From positions 6,696,001 to 6,760,000 of the forward strand of contig NZ_CP109496.1 in the NCBI RefSeq assembly GCF_036231355.1: DNA of 64,000 nt, written 5' to 3'. The notes below the pieces were generated by a model. It was given only the letters and a program-made list of their open reading frames with translations, did no database searches and was not told the origin of the DNA. Made by a program: the position numbers and the translations under genes. The DNA is from Streptomyces sp. NBC_01431. Lineage in GTDB: Bacteria; Actinomycetota; Actinomycetes; Streptomycetales; Streptomycetaceae. Every line of letters begins with the position of its first letter. Within the stretch, counting starts at the first letter, position 1. Shown in pieces: positions 16,937 through 25,805 of the stretch.

Positions 16937-17386
16937 GTGACCGCCGAAACCCTGCCCGTCTCCTACGGCTGCCTGGTCCCCGTCGCCGTCCACTTCGACG
17001 ACCTCGACGCGCTCGGCCTGCTGCACAACGCCCGGTACCCGGTGCTGGTCGAGCGCGCCTGGACCGGCTACTGGAACGAGCGCGGCTACGGCTTCGACGG
17101 GGACTGGGTGGCGGCCGGCGACTCGTGCAACGCCGTCAAGGAACTGCGCATCGGCTACGAGGCGCCGGTCAGCCGCCCCGGCGCGTACGCCGTCCACCTC
17201 TGGCTGGAACGACTCGGCAGGACCGGACTGACCTACGGCTTCAGGTTCTGCTCGGCCGACGGCTCGCGGACGTACGCCCACGGCACCCGGGTGCTGGTCC
17301 GGCTCGACCCAGCCGATCTGCGGCCGACCCCGTGGAGCGACCGGTTCAGGGCTGACGGACAGGCGCTGCTGCGTCCGCAGGACTGA
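16937..17386 (+). CDS. Hotdog-fold acyl-CoA thioesterase
   Basis: A 149-residue thioesterase of the 4-hydroxybenzoyl-CoA thioesterase type. HFDDLDALGLLHNARYPVLVERA carries the conserved aspartate and the LLHNARY helix of the active site. GTG start at 16937 with CAGGAG upstream. Its last 41 bases overlap the 3' end of the convergent MFS gene. Substrate unknown. Confidence 0.85.
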   Translation: MTAETLPVSYGCLVPVAVHFDDLDALGLLHNARYPVLVERAWTGYWNERGYGFDGDWVAAGDSCNAVKELRIGYEAPVSRPGAYAVHLWLERLGRTGLTYGFRFCSADGSRTYAHGTRVLVRLDPADLRPTPWSDRFRADGQALLRPQD

Positions 17387-18557
17387 CCTCCTCCTGCGGG
17401 CGGGCCCCCGCCCGCAACACCCGCGCCCCCGCGACCAGTCCGAGCGCCAGCACCGTCACCAGGCCGAACGACACCACGAGCGAGGTCACGTCCGCGAGGG
17501 AGCCGATCGCGGACGGGGCGATCAGGCCCGAGGTGTACGTGATGGTCGCGACGCCCGCGATGGCCTGGCTCGGGTTCGGCCCGCTGCGCCCCGCCGCCGC
17601 GAAGGCCAGCGGGACGACGACCGCCACCCCAAGCCCCATCAGCGCGAATCCGCTCATCGCCACCGCGGGGCCCGGCGCGACCACCACGAGCAGCCCGCCC
17701 AGGGTGGCCAGCACGCCCCCACCGCGCACCGTGCGCACGGCGCCATGGCGGTCGACCACCCTGTCCCCGGCGATCCGCGCCGCCGCCATCGTCAGTGTGA
17801 ACGCGGTGGTGCAGGCCGCTGCCGCCCCGGCCGAACCGCCGAGCTCGTCGCGCAGATAGACCGCCGACCAGTCCAGGCTCGCGCCCTCCGCGAACACCGC
17901 GCAGAACCCGACCAGGCCGATGACCAGTGCCGACCTGGGCGGCAGTGCGAACCGCGGCGGCGCCGAGCCGGGCGCGCTGCGCAGGTCGAGCACGCCCTGG
18001 CAGGCCGCCAGGCCGAGCAGGGTGAGTACGGCGGCGGCGACGAGATGGTGCAGCCGCGCATCGGTCCCCAGGTGCGCGGCCAGCGTGCCGGCCGCCGAGC
18101 CGACCAGCGCACCCACGCTCCACATGCCGTGCAGACCGGACATGATCGAACGGCCCAGGCGGTTCTCGGTCTCCACGCCCAGCGCGTTCATCGCCACGTC
18201 CGCCATGCCCGCGCTCGCGCCGTACAGGAACAGCGCGGCGCACAGCGCGTAGACGTTCGGGGCGAGCGCGGGCAGTGCCAGGGCCAGCGTCCACAGGGCG
18301 AGCAGCCCGCGCAGCGCGGCGCGGGCGCCGAACCGGTGGGTGACGGCGGCGGACAGCGGCATCAGCAGGGACGAGCCGATCGCGGGGAAGGCGAGGGCGA
18401 GGCCGAGCTGCCCGGTGGAGACCCCGGCGTGCTCCTGGATCCAGGGGACCCGGGTGGCGAAGTTGCCGGTGACCGCCCCGTGCACACAGAACACCGCGGC
18501 GACCGCGATCCTCGCGTGCCTCAACTGCCTTTGTTCTCCAGTGGGTTCGGATTTCAT
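17346..18557 (-). CDS. MFS transporter
   Basis: A 403-residue major facilitator with 12 predicted helices. VPWIQEHAGVSTGQLGLALA is followed by FGARAALRG, the loop-2/3 position of the family motif, and the second half begins around residue 215. I chose ATG 18557 (MKSEPTGEQ), which has a G-rich ribosome-binding site in front; the open frame upstream crosses the operator region. Divergent from the ROK regulator with a palindrome between them, so it is probably controlled by that regulator and may export or import a sugar or metabolite. Confidence 0.85.
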   Translation of the reverse strand: MKSEPTGEQRQLRHARIAVAAVFCVHGAVTGNFATRVPWIQEHAGVSTGQLGLALAFPAIGSSLLMPLSAAVTHRFGARAALRGLLALWTLALALPALAPNVYALCAALFLYGASAGMADVAMNALGVETENRLGRSIMSGLHGMWSVGALVGSAAGTLAAHLGTDARLHHLVAAAVLTLLGLAACQGVLDLRSAPGSAPPRFALPPRSALVIGLVGFCAVFAEGASLDWSAVYLRDELGGSAGAAAACTTAFTLTMAAARIAGDRVVDRHGAVRTVRGGGVLATLGGLLVVVAPGPAVAMSGFALMGLGVAVVVPLAFAAAGRSGPNPSQAIAGVATITYTSGLIAPSAIGSLADVTSLVVSFGLVTVLALGLVAGARVLRAGARPQEEVSPADAAAPVRQP

Positions 18558-18610
18558 CGGCCGCGTTTCCCCCTCCTCCGGGACGGCCCTCCCGCCGCCG
18601 GGCCGTAAAC

Positions 18611-18631
18611 TATCAGGAACCCTGCCTGATA
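18611..18631. promoter_or_regulatory. Palindromic operator between MFS and ROK genes
   Basis: TATCAGG (18611-18617) and CCTGATA (18625-18631) form a perfect inverted repeat with a 7-base spacer, in the only A/T-rich part of the 122-base divergent gap. The size fits a dimeric helix-turn-helix repressor, and the adjacent ROK protein is the natural candidate. Confidence 0.6.
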
Positions 18632-18679
18632 AATAGAACGGGCAGCGGCCGACTTCGGTGATCTGGAAGGATTCCCGGC

Positions 18680-19819
18680 ATGCCCGCATCTCCGAGCACC
18701 GCACGGGCCATCAACGACCGGCTCGCCCTGCGTCATCTGCAGGACGAAGGCCCGTTGACGGCAGGCCAGTTGAAGAAGCTCACCGGTCTGTCCCGGCCCA
18801 CCGTCGCCGACCTCGTGGAACGCCTCCAGGGGGCCGGACTGGTGCACGTCGTGGGGGAGTCGGGCGCCGAGCGGCGCGGTCCGAACGCCCGGCTGTACTC
18901 CATCGTCGCCGACCGGGCCCACCTCGCCGCCCTGGACGTCCGCACCCGCGGCGTCTCCCTGGTGGTCGCCGATCTGCTGGGCCGCACGCTGGCGGAGGCG
19001 ACGCTGCCGATCGGGCCGGACGCCGGGACGGGACCCGCCGTCGAGCAGGCCGTGGCCCTGCTGGAGCGGACCGCGAAGGAGGCGGGCGCGGAGCGGCTGC
19101 ACAGCGTGGGCATCGGCGCACCCGGCCTCATCGACCCGTCGAGCGGCGAACTGCGCGACACCAGCGGGCTGCCCGCCTGGCACCGCGAACTCGTCGCCGT
19201 CCTCGCGCGCCGCCTGCCCGCCGCCGTCCTCGTCGAGAACGAGACCAACCTGGCCGCGGTCGCCGAACAGCGCCTCGGCGCGGCCCGCGGCCAGGACACC
19301 TTCGTCCTGCTCTGGCTCGGGCAGGGCATCGGCGCGGCCGTCGTCCTGGACGGGAAGCTGCGCCGGGGAGCCTCGGGCGGCGCGGGGGAGATCGGGTTCC
19401 TGCCGGTGCCCGGCACCGCGGGGCTGCCGTCGGCGACCAGCTGCGACGGGGGCTTCCACGAGCTGGTGCACGTGGGCGCGGTCACCCGCCTTGCCGCCGA
19501 GCACGGCCGCACGGGCGACGCACGGCAGGCGGTGCGCGACGCCGACGGCCCCTTCCTCGACGCGCTGGCCGAGCGGATCGCCCTCGGGGCGGCGAGCGTG
19601 GTGGCCGTCCTCGACCCCGGCCTGATCGTCCTGGGCGGTGAACTGGGCCATGCGGGAGGGGAGTTGCTCGCCTCCCGCGTGCAGCGCCGGCTCGCCGGAC
19701 TGACCCCGCTCGCCACCGAGGTCAGGCCCACCGAGCTCGGTGACCGCGCGGTGCTCGGCGGCGCCCTGCTCACCGCGCGGGACGCGGCCCAGGACGAGCT
19801 CTTCGCGCCGAAGCCGTAG
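18680..19819 (+). CDS. ROK-family transcriptional regulator
   Basis: A 379-residue NagC/XylR-type repressor. The N-terminal winged helix (AINDRLALRHLQDEGPLT, then LTGLSRPTVADLVERL) is followed by a sugar-kinase-fold domain. GIGAPGLIDPSSGELRDT and VENETNLAAVAEQ are ROK signatures, and GQGIGAAVVLDGKLRRGASGGAGEIGF is the phosphate/sugar loop. The usual zinc motif CxCGxxGCxE is not present: the equivalent region reads SATSCDGGFHELV, so metal and sugar binding may differ from classic ROK proteins. Divergent from the MFS gene with a palindrome between. Confidence 0.87.
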   Translation: MPASPSTARAINDRLALRHLQDEGPLTAGQLKKLTGLSRPTVADLVERLQGAGLVHVVGESGAERRGPNARLYSIVADRAHLAALDVRTRGVSLVVADLLGRTLAEATLPIGPDAGTGPAVEQAVALLERTAKEAGAERLHSVGIGAPGLIDPSSGELRDTSGLPAWHRELVAVLARRLPAAVLVENETNLAAVAEQRLGAARGQDTFVLLWLGQGIGAAVVLDGKLRRGASGGAGEIGFLPVPGTAGLPSATSCDGGFHELVHVGAVTRLAAEHGRTGDARQAVRDADGPFLDALAERIALGAASVVAVLDPGLIVLGGELGHAGGELLASRVQRRLAGLTPLATEVRPTELGDRAVLGGALLTARDAAQDELFAPKP

Positions 19820-19858
19820 CGGCTCGGCAGGGTGAGGCCGTGGGCACCGGAGAACAGA

Positions 19859-19897
19859 GCCCGACGGCGGCCAAGGGCCGGGAGACCGCCGTCGGGC
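19859..19897 (+). terminator. Terminator after the ROK gene
   Basis: A perfect 12-base stem (GCCCGACGGCGG at 19859-19870 with CCGCCGTCGGGC at 19886-19897) with a 15-base loop, 40 bases after the ROK stop. Confidence 0.75.
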
Positions 19898-20107
19898 GTC
19901 AGGGGCGGGGCGAACCGGCCGGGCCTCTGCGCGGAGGTGACGGAGAGAGTAAAAGGACTAGACCATTGAGTCAAGGGGCGGAACCACCGGAACCGGAAGC
20001 CCCGCTCGACCGGCGCTCGAATCCGGCCTCCTGTGAGCCAGGCCACAGGCATCCGCTCACGTGGCCCAGGAACAGGCGTGGCACACTGGCCCTGTACCAG
20101 CAGCAGC
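19898..20107. promoter_or_regulatory. Promoter region of the rib operon
   Basis: No gene lies here. The stretch between the ROK terminator and the riboswitch must hold the rib promoter; the small open frames do not look coding. I could not identify convincing -35 and -10 boxes. Confidence 0.4.
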
Positions 20108-20232
20108 GCACTCCGGGGTCGGTGTAATTCCGAACCGGCGGTAATAGTCCGCGACCCGTCCGCATCCAGCGGCCGGTTGACCAGGTGAAATTCCTGGACC
20201 GACGGTGAAAGTCCGGATGGGAGGCAGTGCGC
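20108..20232 (+). promoter_or_regulatory. FMN riboswitch (RFN element)
   Basis: The conserved RFN blocks occur in order: CGGGGTCGGTGTAATTCCGA, ACCGGCGGTAATAGTCCGCG, then after a variable stem AGGTGAAATTCCTGG, CCGACGGTGAAAGTCCGG and ATGGGAGGCAG. This is the aptamer that binds flavin mononucleotide. About 170 bases follow before ribD (GTG at 20400); this expression platform probably masks the ribD ribosome-binding site or terminates transcription when FMN is plentiful. It controls riboflavin synthesis and the RibM transporter. Confidence 0.95.
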
Positions 20233-20399
20233 GGCGGGCGGACCGTTCCACGGTCACGCCGGCCGTCTGTTACCGGTCGCCGTCCAAGGCACCGGTCTCT
20301 TTCGGCCGTGGCGTGAGCTGTGCGCGATGGTCCCGTTTCCCGCTCCCTGTCGTCATCGACAGACCCCGGAGTCCGTGCCCGAAGAGGCAGGAGGACCCG

Positions 20400-21488
20400 G
20401 TGGCCACCGCAGCCGACGCAGACGCCATGCGCCGAGCCATTGAGCTCGCCGCGCGCGGACTCGGCTCCACCAGCCCCAACCCCGTCGTCGGATGCGTCAT
20501 CACCGACGCCTCGGGCGCGCTCGTCGGCGAGGGCTTCCACCAGCGGGCCGGCGGCCCGCACGCCGAGGTTCACGCCCTCGAAGCCGCGGGCGACAGGGCC
20601 CGCGGCGGCACGGCGTACGTCACCCTCGAACCCTGCGACCACACCGGCCGCACCGGCCCCTGCGCCCAGGCGCTCCTCAAGGCCGGCGTCACCCGCGTCC
20701 ACTACGCCGTCGGCGATCCGAACCCCCAGGCCACCGGCGGCGCCGACACCCTGCGCGCGGCCGGCGTCCAGGTCGAGCAGGGCCTCCTCGCCGACGAGGC
20801 CGAGGCGGTCAACGCCGCCTGGCTCACCTCCGTACGGCTCGGCCGCCCGCACGTCACCTGGAAGTACGCGGCCACCCTCGACGGCCGGACCGCCGCCGCG
20901 GACGGCACCAGCCGCTGGATCACCTCGGCCGAGTCCCGCGCCGACGTCCACCGGCTGCGCGCCGAGTGCGACGCGGTGGTGGTCGGCTCCGGCACCGCCC
21001 GCACCGACGACCCGCACCTCGCGGTGCGCGGCATCGACGGAGCAACTCAGCCTCTGCGCGTGGCCGTTGACACCAACGCCGGCGCCGTCGAGCCGGGCGC
21101 CCGCATCCTCGACGACGCCGCGCCCACCCTGATCGCGGTCGCCGAGGACGCCGCCGCGGCCCACCTGCCCGCGGAAGCGGTCGTACGCCTTCCGCGCGCC
21201 GCGTCCGGCCTGGACATCCCGGCGCTGCTCGCCACCCTGCACGCGCGGGGCGTGCGCTCCGTACTCCTCGAAGGCGGCCCGACACTCGCCGGTGCCTTCG
21301 TCGCCGCGGGCGCCGTCGACCGGGTCATCGGCTACCTCGCCCCCGTACTGCTCGGTGCCGGCCCCGCGGCCCTGGCCGACGCGGGAATCCCCACCATCGC
21401 CCAGGCGTTGCGGCTCGACATCACCGAGACCGTGCGCATCGGCCCCGACCTGCGCATTACTGCCACCCCCTTTGCCAAGGAGCGTTGA
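20400..21488 (+). CDS. ribD: Bifunctional diaminohydroxyphosphoribosylaminopyrimidine deaminase / 5-amino-6-(5-phosphoribosylamino)uracil reductase
   Basis: A 362-residue two-domain enzyme for the second and third steps of riboflavin synthesis. The deaminase half has HAEVHAL (zinc histidine and catalytic glutamate, about residue 54) and PCDHTGRTGPC (zinc cysteines, about 80-90). The reductase half from about residue 145 (HVTWKYAATLDGRTAAADGTS, LLEGGPTLAGAF) binds NADPH. GTG start at 20400 behind AGGAGG, where the deaminase domain begins. First gene after the FMN riboswitch; ribE follows 2 bases after its stop. Confidence 0.95.
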   Translation: MATAADADAMRRAIELAARGLGSTSPNPVVGCVITDASGALVGEGFHQRAGGPHAEVHALEAAGDRARGGTAYVTLEPCDHTGRTGPCAQALLKAGVTRVHYAVGDPNPQATGGADTLRAAGVQVEQGLLADEAEAVNAAWLTSVRLGRPHVTWKYAATLDGRTAAADGTSRWITSAESRADVHRLRAECDAVVVGSGTARTDDPHLAVRGIDGATQPLRVAVDTNAGAVEPGARILDDAAPTLIAVAEDAAAAHLPAEAVVRLPRAASGLDIPALLATLHARGVRSVLLEGGPTLAGAFVAAGAVDRVIGYLAPVLLGAGPAALADAGIPTIAQALRLDITETVRIGPDLRITATPFAKER

Positions 21489-21490
21489 GC

Positions 21491-22099
21491 GTGTTCACCG
21501 GAATCGTCGAAGAGCTGGGTGAGGTCACCGCCATCGAGAACCTCGGTGACGCCTCCCGCTTCCGTCTGCGCGGCCCCGTCGTCACCGAGGGCGCCGGGCA
21601 CGGCGACTCGATCGCCGTCAACGGCGTGTGTCTGACCGTCGTGGAGTTCGGTGACGGCGAGTTCACCGCGGACGTCATGGAGGAGACGCTGAAGCGCTCC
21701 AGCCTCGGCGCCCTCGACATCGGCTCCCGGGTCAACCTGGAGCGGCCGATGGCCGTCGGCGGGCGGCTCGGCGGACACATCGTGCAGGGCCACGTCGACG
21801 GCACCGGCACGATCATGGCGCGCACGCCCTCCGAGAACTGGGAGATCGTCAAGATCTCGCTCCCCGGCGACCTCTCCAAGTACGTCGTGGAGAAGGGCTC
21901 CATCACGGTGGACGGCGTCAGTCTCACCGTCGTGGAGGCCGCCGCCGACTACTTCACCATCAGCCTCATCCCGACCACCCTCGCGCTGACCACGCTCGGC
22001 ATCAAGCAGCCCGGCGACCCGGTCAACCTGGAGGTCGACGTCATCGCGAAGTACGTCGAGCGGCTGCTCGGCGCGAGCCACGGGGGGAACGACAAGTGA
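21491..22099 (+). CDS. ribE: Riboflavin synthase alpha chain
   Basis: A 202-residue enzyme that dismutates two 6,7-dimethyl-8-ribityllumazine molecules into riboflavin. Two internal lumazine-binding repeats are visible, one starting at MFTGIVEELGEV and one at GHIVQGHVDGTGTI, with SIAVNGVCLTV and SITVDGVSLTV in matching positions. GTG at 21491 is chosen because AAGGAG (21477-21482) is spaced correctly; a TTG two codons earlier overlaps the ribD stop. Named ribC in some genomes. Its stop overlaps the ribM start. Confidence 0.95.
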   Translation: MFTGIVEELGEVTAIENLGDASRFRLRGPVVTEGAGHGDSIAVNGVCLTVVEFGDGEFTADVMEETLKRSSLGALDIGSRVNLERPMAVGGRLGGHIVQGHVDGTGTIMARTPSENWEIVKISLPGDLSKYVVEKGSITVDGVSLTVVEAAADYFTISLIPTTLALTTLGIKQPGDPVNLEVDVIAKYVERLLGASHGGNDK

Positions 22100-22749
22100 G
22101 TGCGGTGAACTGGCTGAACGGCGAGGCCTTCACGGTCTTCGGGCAGCACATCAAGTGGTCGGACATGATCGGCAACACGATCGGACTCATCGCGCTCGCG
22201 CTCGGCTGGCGGCGCTCCATATGGACCTGGCCGGCCCAGTTCGTGTCGGGCCTCATCCTGTTCGTCGCCTTCGCCGCCGGACACCTCTCGGGCAGCGCCG
22301 GCAAGCAGGTCGTGGTGATGGTGGTGGCCGCGGGCGGCTGGATCGCCTGGACCCGCGGCAGGCAGCAGGCGCAGGACGGCACCATCGCCGTGCGGTTCGC
22401 CACCTGGCGCGAGCGGGCCTACCTGCTCGGCGGCGCCGCCCTCGGCACGGTGGCCGTCGCGGGCCTCTTCACTGCCTACCCGTCGCTGTCCTGGGACCCG
22501 TGGCCCGACGCCTACGTCTTCGTCGGCACCATCGCAGCGATGTTCGCCCAGGCCCGCGGCATGGTCGAGTTCTGGTTCGCCTGGCTGCTGGTCGACCTGG
22601 TGGGCGTGCCCCTCAACTTCGCCAACGGATACGCCTTCTCCGGTTTCGTCTACGTCATTTACGGCGCGCTCGTCCTGTGGGGCCTGCGCGACTGGTGGCT
22701 GCGCTCGCGCACGAGCGTCAAGCCCGTCCTGGAAGGAGCGACGGCATGA
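22096..22749 (+). CDS. ribM: PnuC-family riboflavin transporter RibM
   Basis: A 217-residue integral membrane protein with about seven hydrophobic segments. GMVEFWFAWLLVDLVGVPLNFANGYAFSG near residue 155-185 is the PnuC-type substrate-helix region. A member of this family in the same position of the Streptomyces davaonensis rib operon, RibM, imports riboflavin and roseoflavin, so the position under the FMN riboswitch points to flavin rather than nicotinamide riboside. Start and stop overlap both neighbours (GTGA with ribE, ATGA with ribBA). Confidence 0.88.
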   Translation: MSAVNWLNGEAFTVFGQHIKWSDMIGNTIGLIALALGWRRSIWTWPAQFVSGLILFVAFAAGHLSGSAGKQVVVMVVAAGGWIAWTRGRQQAQDGTIAVRFATWRERAYLLGGAALGTVAVAGLFTAYPSLSWDPWPDAYVFVGTIAAMFAQARGMVEFWFAWLLVDLVGVPLNFANGYAFSGFVYVIYGALVLWGLRDWWLRSRTSVKPVLEGATA

Positions 22750-24044
22750 CCACGCACGCACCCACCTGGTACTCCACCGACAACCGCGAGGACCTCTCCC
22801 TCGACCCGGTCGAGCAGGCCATCCGCGACATCGCGGCCGGTCGGCCCGTGGTCGTCGTGGACGACGAGGACCGGGAGAACGAGGGCGACCTCGTCATCGC
22901 AGCCGAGAAGGCCACCCCCGAGATCATCGCGTTCATGATGAGCGAGTGCCGCGGCCTGATCTGCGCTCCCATGGAGGGCGACGCGCTCGACCGGCTCGAA
23001 CTGCCGCAGATGGTCGACCACAACACCGAGTCGATGAAGACCGCCTTCACCGTCTCCGTCGACGCGAGCGCCGCCCACGGCGTCACCACCGGCATCTCCG
23101 CCGCCGACCGGGCCACCACCCTGCGCCTGCTCGCCGATGGGCGCTCCGCCTCCGGCGACTTCGTACGCCCCGGCCACATCTTCCCGCTGCGCGCCAAGCC
23201 CGGCGGCGTGCTCGTCCGCAACGGCCACACCGAGGCCGCGGTCGACCTCGCCCGGCTCGCCGGGCTCGCCCCGGCCGGCGCCATCGTCGAGATCGCCGGC
23301 GAGGACGGCGTGATGCTGCGCCTTCCCGAGCTCATCCCGTTCGCCCGCAAGCACGGCCTGACGATCATCTCCATCGAGGACCTGATCGCCTACCGGCGCT
23401 CCAGCGAGCCGACGGTGCGCCGCGAGGCCGAGGTCCATCTGCCCACCGCCTACGGCGAGTTCACGGCGTACGGCTACCGCTCCACCGTCGACGGCGTCGA
23501 GCACGTGGCGCTGGTCCACGGCGACATCGGCGACGGCCAGGACGTCCTGGTCCGGGTCCACTCCGAGTGCCTGACCGGCGACATCTTCCACTCCCTGCGC
23601 TGCGACTGCGGCCCCCAGCTCCAGGCCTCCATGCAGCGCATCACCGAAGCGGGCCGCGGCGTCGTGGTCTATCTGCGCGGCCACGAGGGGCGCGGTATCG
23701 GCCTGCTGTCCAAGCTGCGGGCGTACGAACTCCAGGAGCGCGGCCGCGACACGCTCGACGCCAACCTGGAACTCGGCCTGCCCGCCGACGCCCGCGACTA
23801 CGCCGCCGGCGCGCAGATCCTCGCCGACCTCGGCGTGCACAGCCTGCGGCTCATGACCAACAACCCCGACAAGATCACCGCGCTGGTACGGCACGGCCTG
23901 AAGGTGTCGGGCCGCGAGCCCATGCCCGTCCAGGCGGGCGAGCACAACCTGCGGTACCTGCGGACCAAGCGGGACCGGATGGGCCACGACCTGCCGTGGC
24001 TGGACACCGCCCCGACGACGATGTCCGCCTGCGGCAACCAGTAA
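22746..24044 (+). CDS. ribBA: Bifunctional 3,4-dihydroxy-2-butanone-4-phosphate synthase / GTP cyclohydrolase II
   Basis: A 432-residue fusion supplying both precursors of the lumazine. The N-terminal half makes dihydroxybutanone phosphate from ribulose 5-phosphate (DDEDRENEGDLVIAAE, magnesium-binding acidic loop, near residue 40; TGISAADRATT near 120). The C-terminal half opens GTP: HSECLTGDIFHSLRCDCGPQL carries the three zinc cysteines, GHEGRGIGLLSKL the arginine/GTP loop, and MTNNPDK the end of the site. ATG start within the ribM stop. Confidence 0.95.
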   Translation: MTTHAPTWYSTDNREDLSLDPVEQAIRDIAAGRPVVVVDDEDRENEGDLVIAAEKATPEIIAFMMSECRGLICAPMEGDALDRLELPQMVDHNTESMKTAFTVSVDASAAHGVTTGISAADRATTLRLLADGRSASGDFVRPGHIFPLRAKPGGVLVRNGHTEAAVDLARLAGLAPAGAIVEIAGEDGVMLRLPELIPFARKHGLTIISIEDLIAYRRSSEPTVRREAEVHLPTAYGEFTAYGYRSTVDGVEHVALVHGDIGDGQDVLVRVHSECLTGDIFHSLRCDCGPQLQASMQRITEAGRGVVVYLRGHEGRGIGLLSKLRAYELQERGRDTLDANLELGLPADARDYAAGAQILADLGVHSLRLMTNNPDKITALVRHGLKVSGREPMPVQAGEHNLRYLRTKRDRMGHDLPWLDTAPTTMSACGNQ

Positions 24045-24073
24045 GCAAACCGAGAAACACCCAAGGAGAGCAC

Positions 24074-24559
24074 GTGAGTGGCAAGGGCGCACCCGAACTG
24101 TCCGTACGCAACTGCGGAGACCTCCGTGTCGCGGTGATCGCGGCGCAGTGGCACGAGAAGGTGATGGACGGACTCGTCGACGGCGCCCTGCGCGCCCTGC
24201 ACGAACTCGGCATCGACGAGCCGACGCTGCTGCGCGTCCCCGGCAGCTTCGAGCTGCCGGTCGTGGCGAAGGTGCTGGCGGGCCGCGGCTACGATGCCAT
24301 CGTCGCGCTCGGCGTCGTCATCAGGGGCGGTACCCCGCACTTCGAGTACGTGTGCCAAGGTGTCACCAACGGCCTCACCCAGGTCAGCATCGACACCGGC
24401 GTACCCGTCGGCTTCGGCGTACTGACCTGCGACACCGAGGAGCAGGCCCTGGACCGGGCCGGCCTCGAAGGGTCGAACGAGGACAAGGGGCACGAAGCGG
24501 TCACCGCCGCCGTCGCCACCGCGGCCACACTGCGCACCGTCAGCGAACCCTGGCGCTGA
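24074..24559 (+). CDS. ribH: 6,7-dimethyl-8-ribityllumazine synthase
   Basis: A 161-residue subunit of the icosahedral lumazine synthase. Visible motifs are VPGSFELP, the loop GVVIRGGTPHFEYVC, and SNEDKGHEA, where the histidine assists phosphate elimination. GTG start at 24074 with AAGGAG, 29 bases after ribBA. Last gene of the core rib operon; hisE follows after only 34 bases. Confidence 0.95.
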   Translation: MSGKGAPELSVRNCGDLRVAVIAAQWHEKVMDGLVDGALRALHELGIDEPTLLRVPGSFELPVVAKVLAGRGYDAIVALGVVIRGGTPHFEYVCQGVTNGLTQVSIDTGVPVGFGVLTCDTEEQALDRAGLEGSNEDKGHEAVTAAVATAATLRTVSEPWR

Positions 24560-24593
24560 GCGAGCGACCCCACCCCTTACCCTAAGAAGCATC

Positions 24594-24875
24594 ATGGCGA
24601 ACAAACCCTCCAAGAGTTTCGAAGAGCTTTTCACCGAGCTCCAGCTCAAGGCCGCCAACGGCGACCCCTCCACCTCCCGCACCGCCGAGCTGGTGGGCAA
24701 GGGCGTACATGCCATCGGCAAGAAGGTCGTCGAGGAGGCCGCCGAAGTCTGGATGGCCGCCGAGTACGAGGGCAAGGAAGCCGCCGCGGAGGAGATCTCG
24801 CAGCTGCTGTACCACGTCCAGGTGATGATGGTCGCGCGCGGGATCTCCCTCGACGACGTCTACGCCCACCTTTAA
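24594..24875 (+). CDS. hisE: Phosphoribosyl-ATP pyrophosphatase
   Basis: A 93-residue all-alpha enzyme for step two of histidine synthesis (PR-ATP to PR-AMP). KKVVEEAAEVWMAA is the conserved metal-binding glutamate helix and EEISQLLYHVQVMM the second helix. ATG at 24594. It stands 34 bases after ribH with no visible terminator, so it may be read through from the rib operon. hisG follows after 44 bases. Confidence 0.94.
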   Translation: MANKPSKSFEELFTELQLKAANGDPSTSRTAELVGKGVHAIGKKVVEEAAEVWMAAEYEGKEAAAEEISQLLYHVQVMMVARGISLDDVYAHL

Positions 24876-24919
24876 GCACGCCGCACTTCACACCTCACCC
24901 GACGAAGGAAGCTGACCTC

Positions 24920-25768
24920 ATGCTGCGCATCGCCGTCCCCAACAAGGGTTCACTGTCCGGACCTGCGTCGGCGATGCTCCATGAGGCCGGCTACCAGATG
25001 CGCAAGGAGTCGAAGGAGCTCGTCCTCGTCGATCCCGCGAACGAGGTCGAGTTCTTCTACCTGCGCCCCAAGGACATCGCGATCTACGTGTCCGCGGGCA
25101 AGCTCGACATCGGTATCACCGGCCAGGACCTCCTGGTCGACTCCGGTGCGAACGCAGAGGTGATCCTGCCGCTCGGCTTCGCCCGCTCCACCTTCCGCTA
25201 CGCCACCAAGCCCGGCACCGCGAGCGGCATCGGCGACTTCGGCGGCATGACGATCGCGACCTCCTACGAGGGCATCGTCGCCAAGCACCTCGCGGACAAC
25301 GGCGTGGATGCCTCCGTGGTCCACCTCGACGGTGCCGTCGAGACCGCCATCGAGCTGGGCGTCGCCCAGGTCATCGCGGACGTCGTGGAGACCGGCACCT
25401 CGCTGCGCAACGCGGGCCTCGAAGTGATCGGCGAGCCGATCATGAAGTCGGAGGCGGTCGTCATCCGCCGCACCGGCGCCGCCGCCGACGACCCGAAGGT
25501 CCAGCAGTTCCTGCGCCGCCTCCAGGGCGTCCTGGTGGCCCGCAGCTACGTGATGATGGACTACGACTGCCGCGCCGAGCACCTGGAGCGCGCCGTCGCC
25601 CTCACCCCGGGCCTGGAGTCGCCGACCATCTCGCCGCTGCACAACGAGGGCTGGGTCGCGGTCCGTTCGATGGTCCCCGCCAAGGACTCCCAGCGCGTCA
25701 TGGACGACCTGTACGAGCTGGGCGCCCGCGCGATCCTCACCACCGCCATCCACGCCTGCCGCCTCTGA
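24920..25768 (+). CDS. hisG: ATP phosphoribosyltransferase, long form
   Basis: A 282-residue long-form HisG, which catalyses the first, histidine-inhibited step of histidine synthesis. The opening LRIAVPNKGSLS and the phosphoribosyl-pyrophosphate loop (DVVETGTSLRNAGLEVI, near residue 155) are conserved. The last 75 residues form the ACT-like regulatory domain that binds histidine, so no HisZ partner is needed. ATG with GAAGGAAG upstream. Paired with hisE as in other actinobacteria, away from the main his operon. Confidence 0.95.
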   Translation: MLRIAVPNKGSLSGPASAMLHEAGYQMRKESKELVLVDPANEVEFFYLRPKDIAIYVSAGKLDIGITGQDLLVDSGANAEVILPLGFARSTFRYATKPGTASGIGDFGGMTIATSYEGIVAKHLADNGVDASVVHLDGAVETAIELGVAQVIADVVETGTSLRNAGLEVIGEPIMKSEAVVIRRTGAAADDPKVQQFLRRLQGVLVARSYVMMDYDCRAEHLERAVALTPGLESPTISPLHNEGWVAVRSMVPAKDSQRVMDDLYELGARAILTTAIHACRL

Positions 25769-25805
25769 CCGCCGGCCCGCGACAGTTACGAAAGCGAACG
25801 ACACC

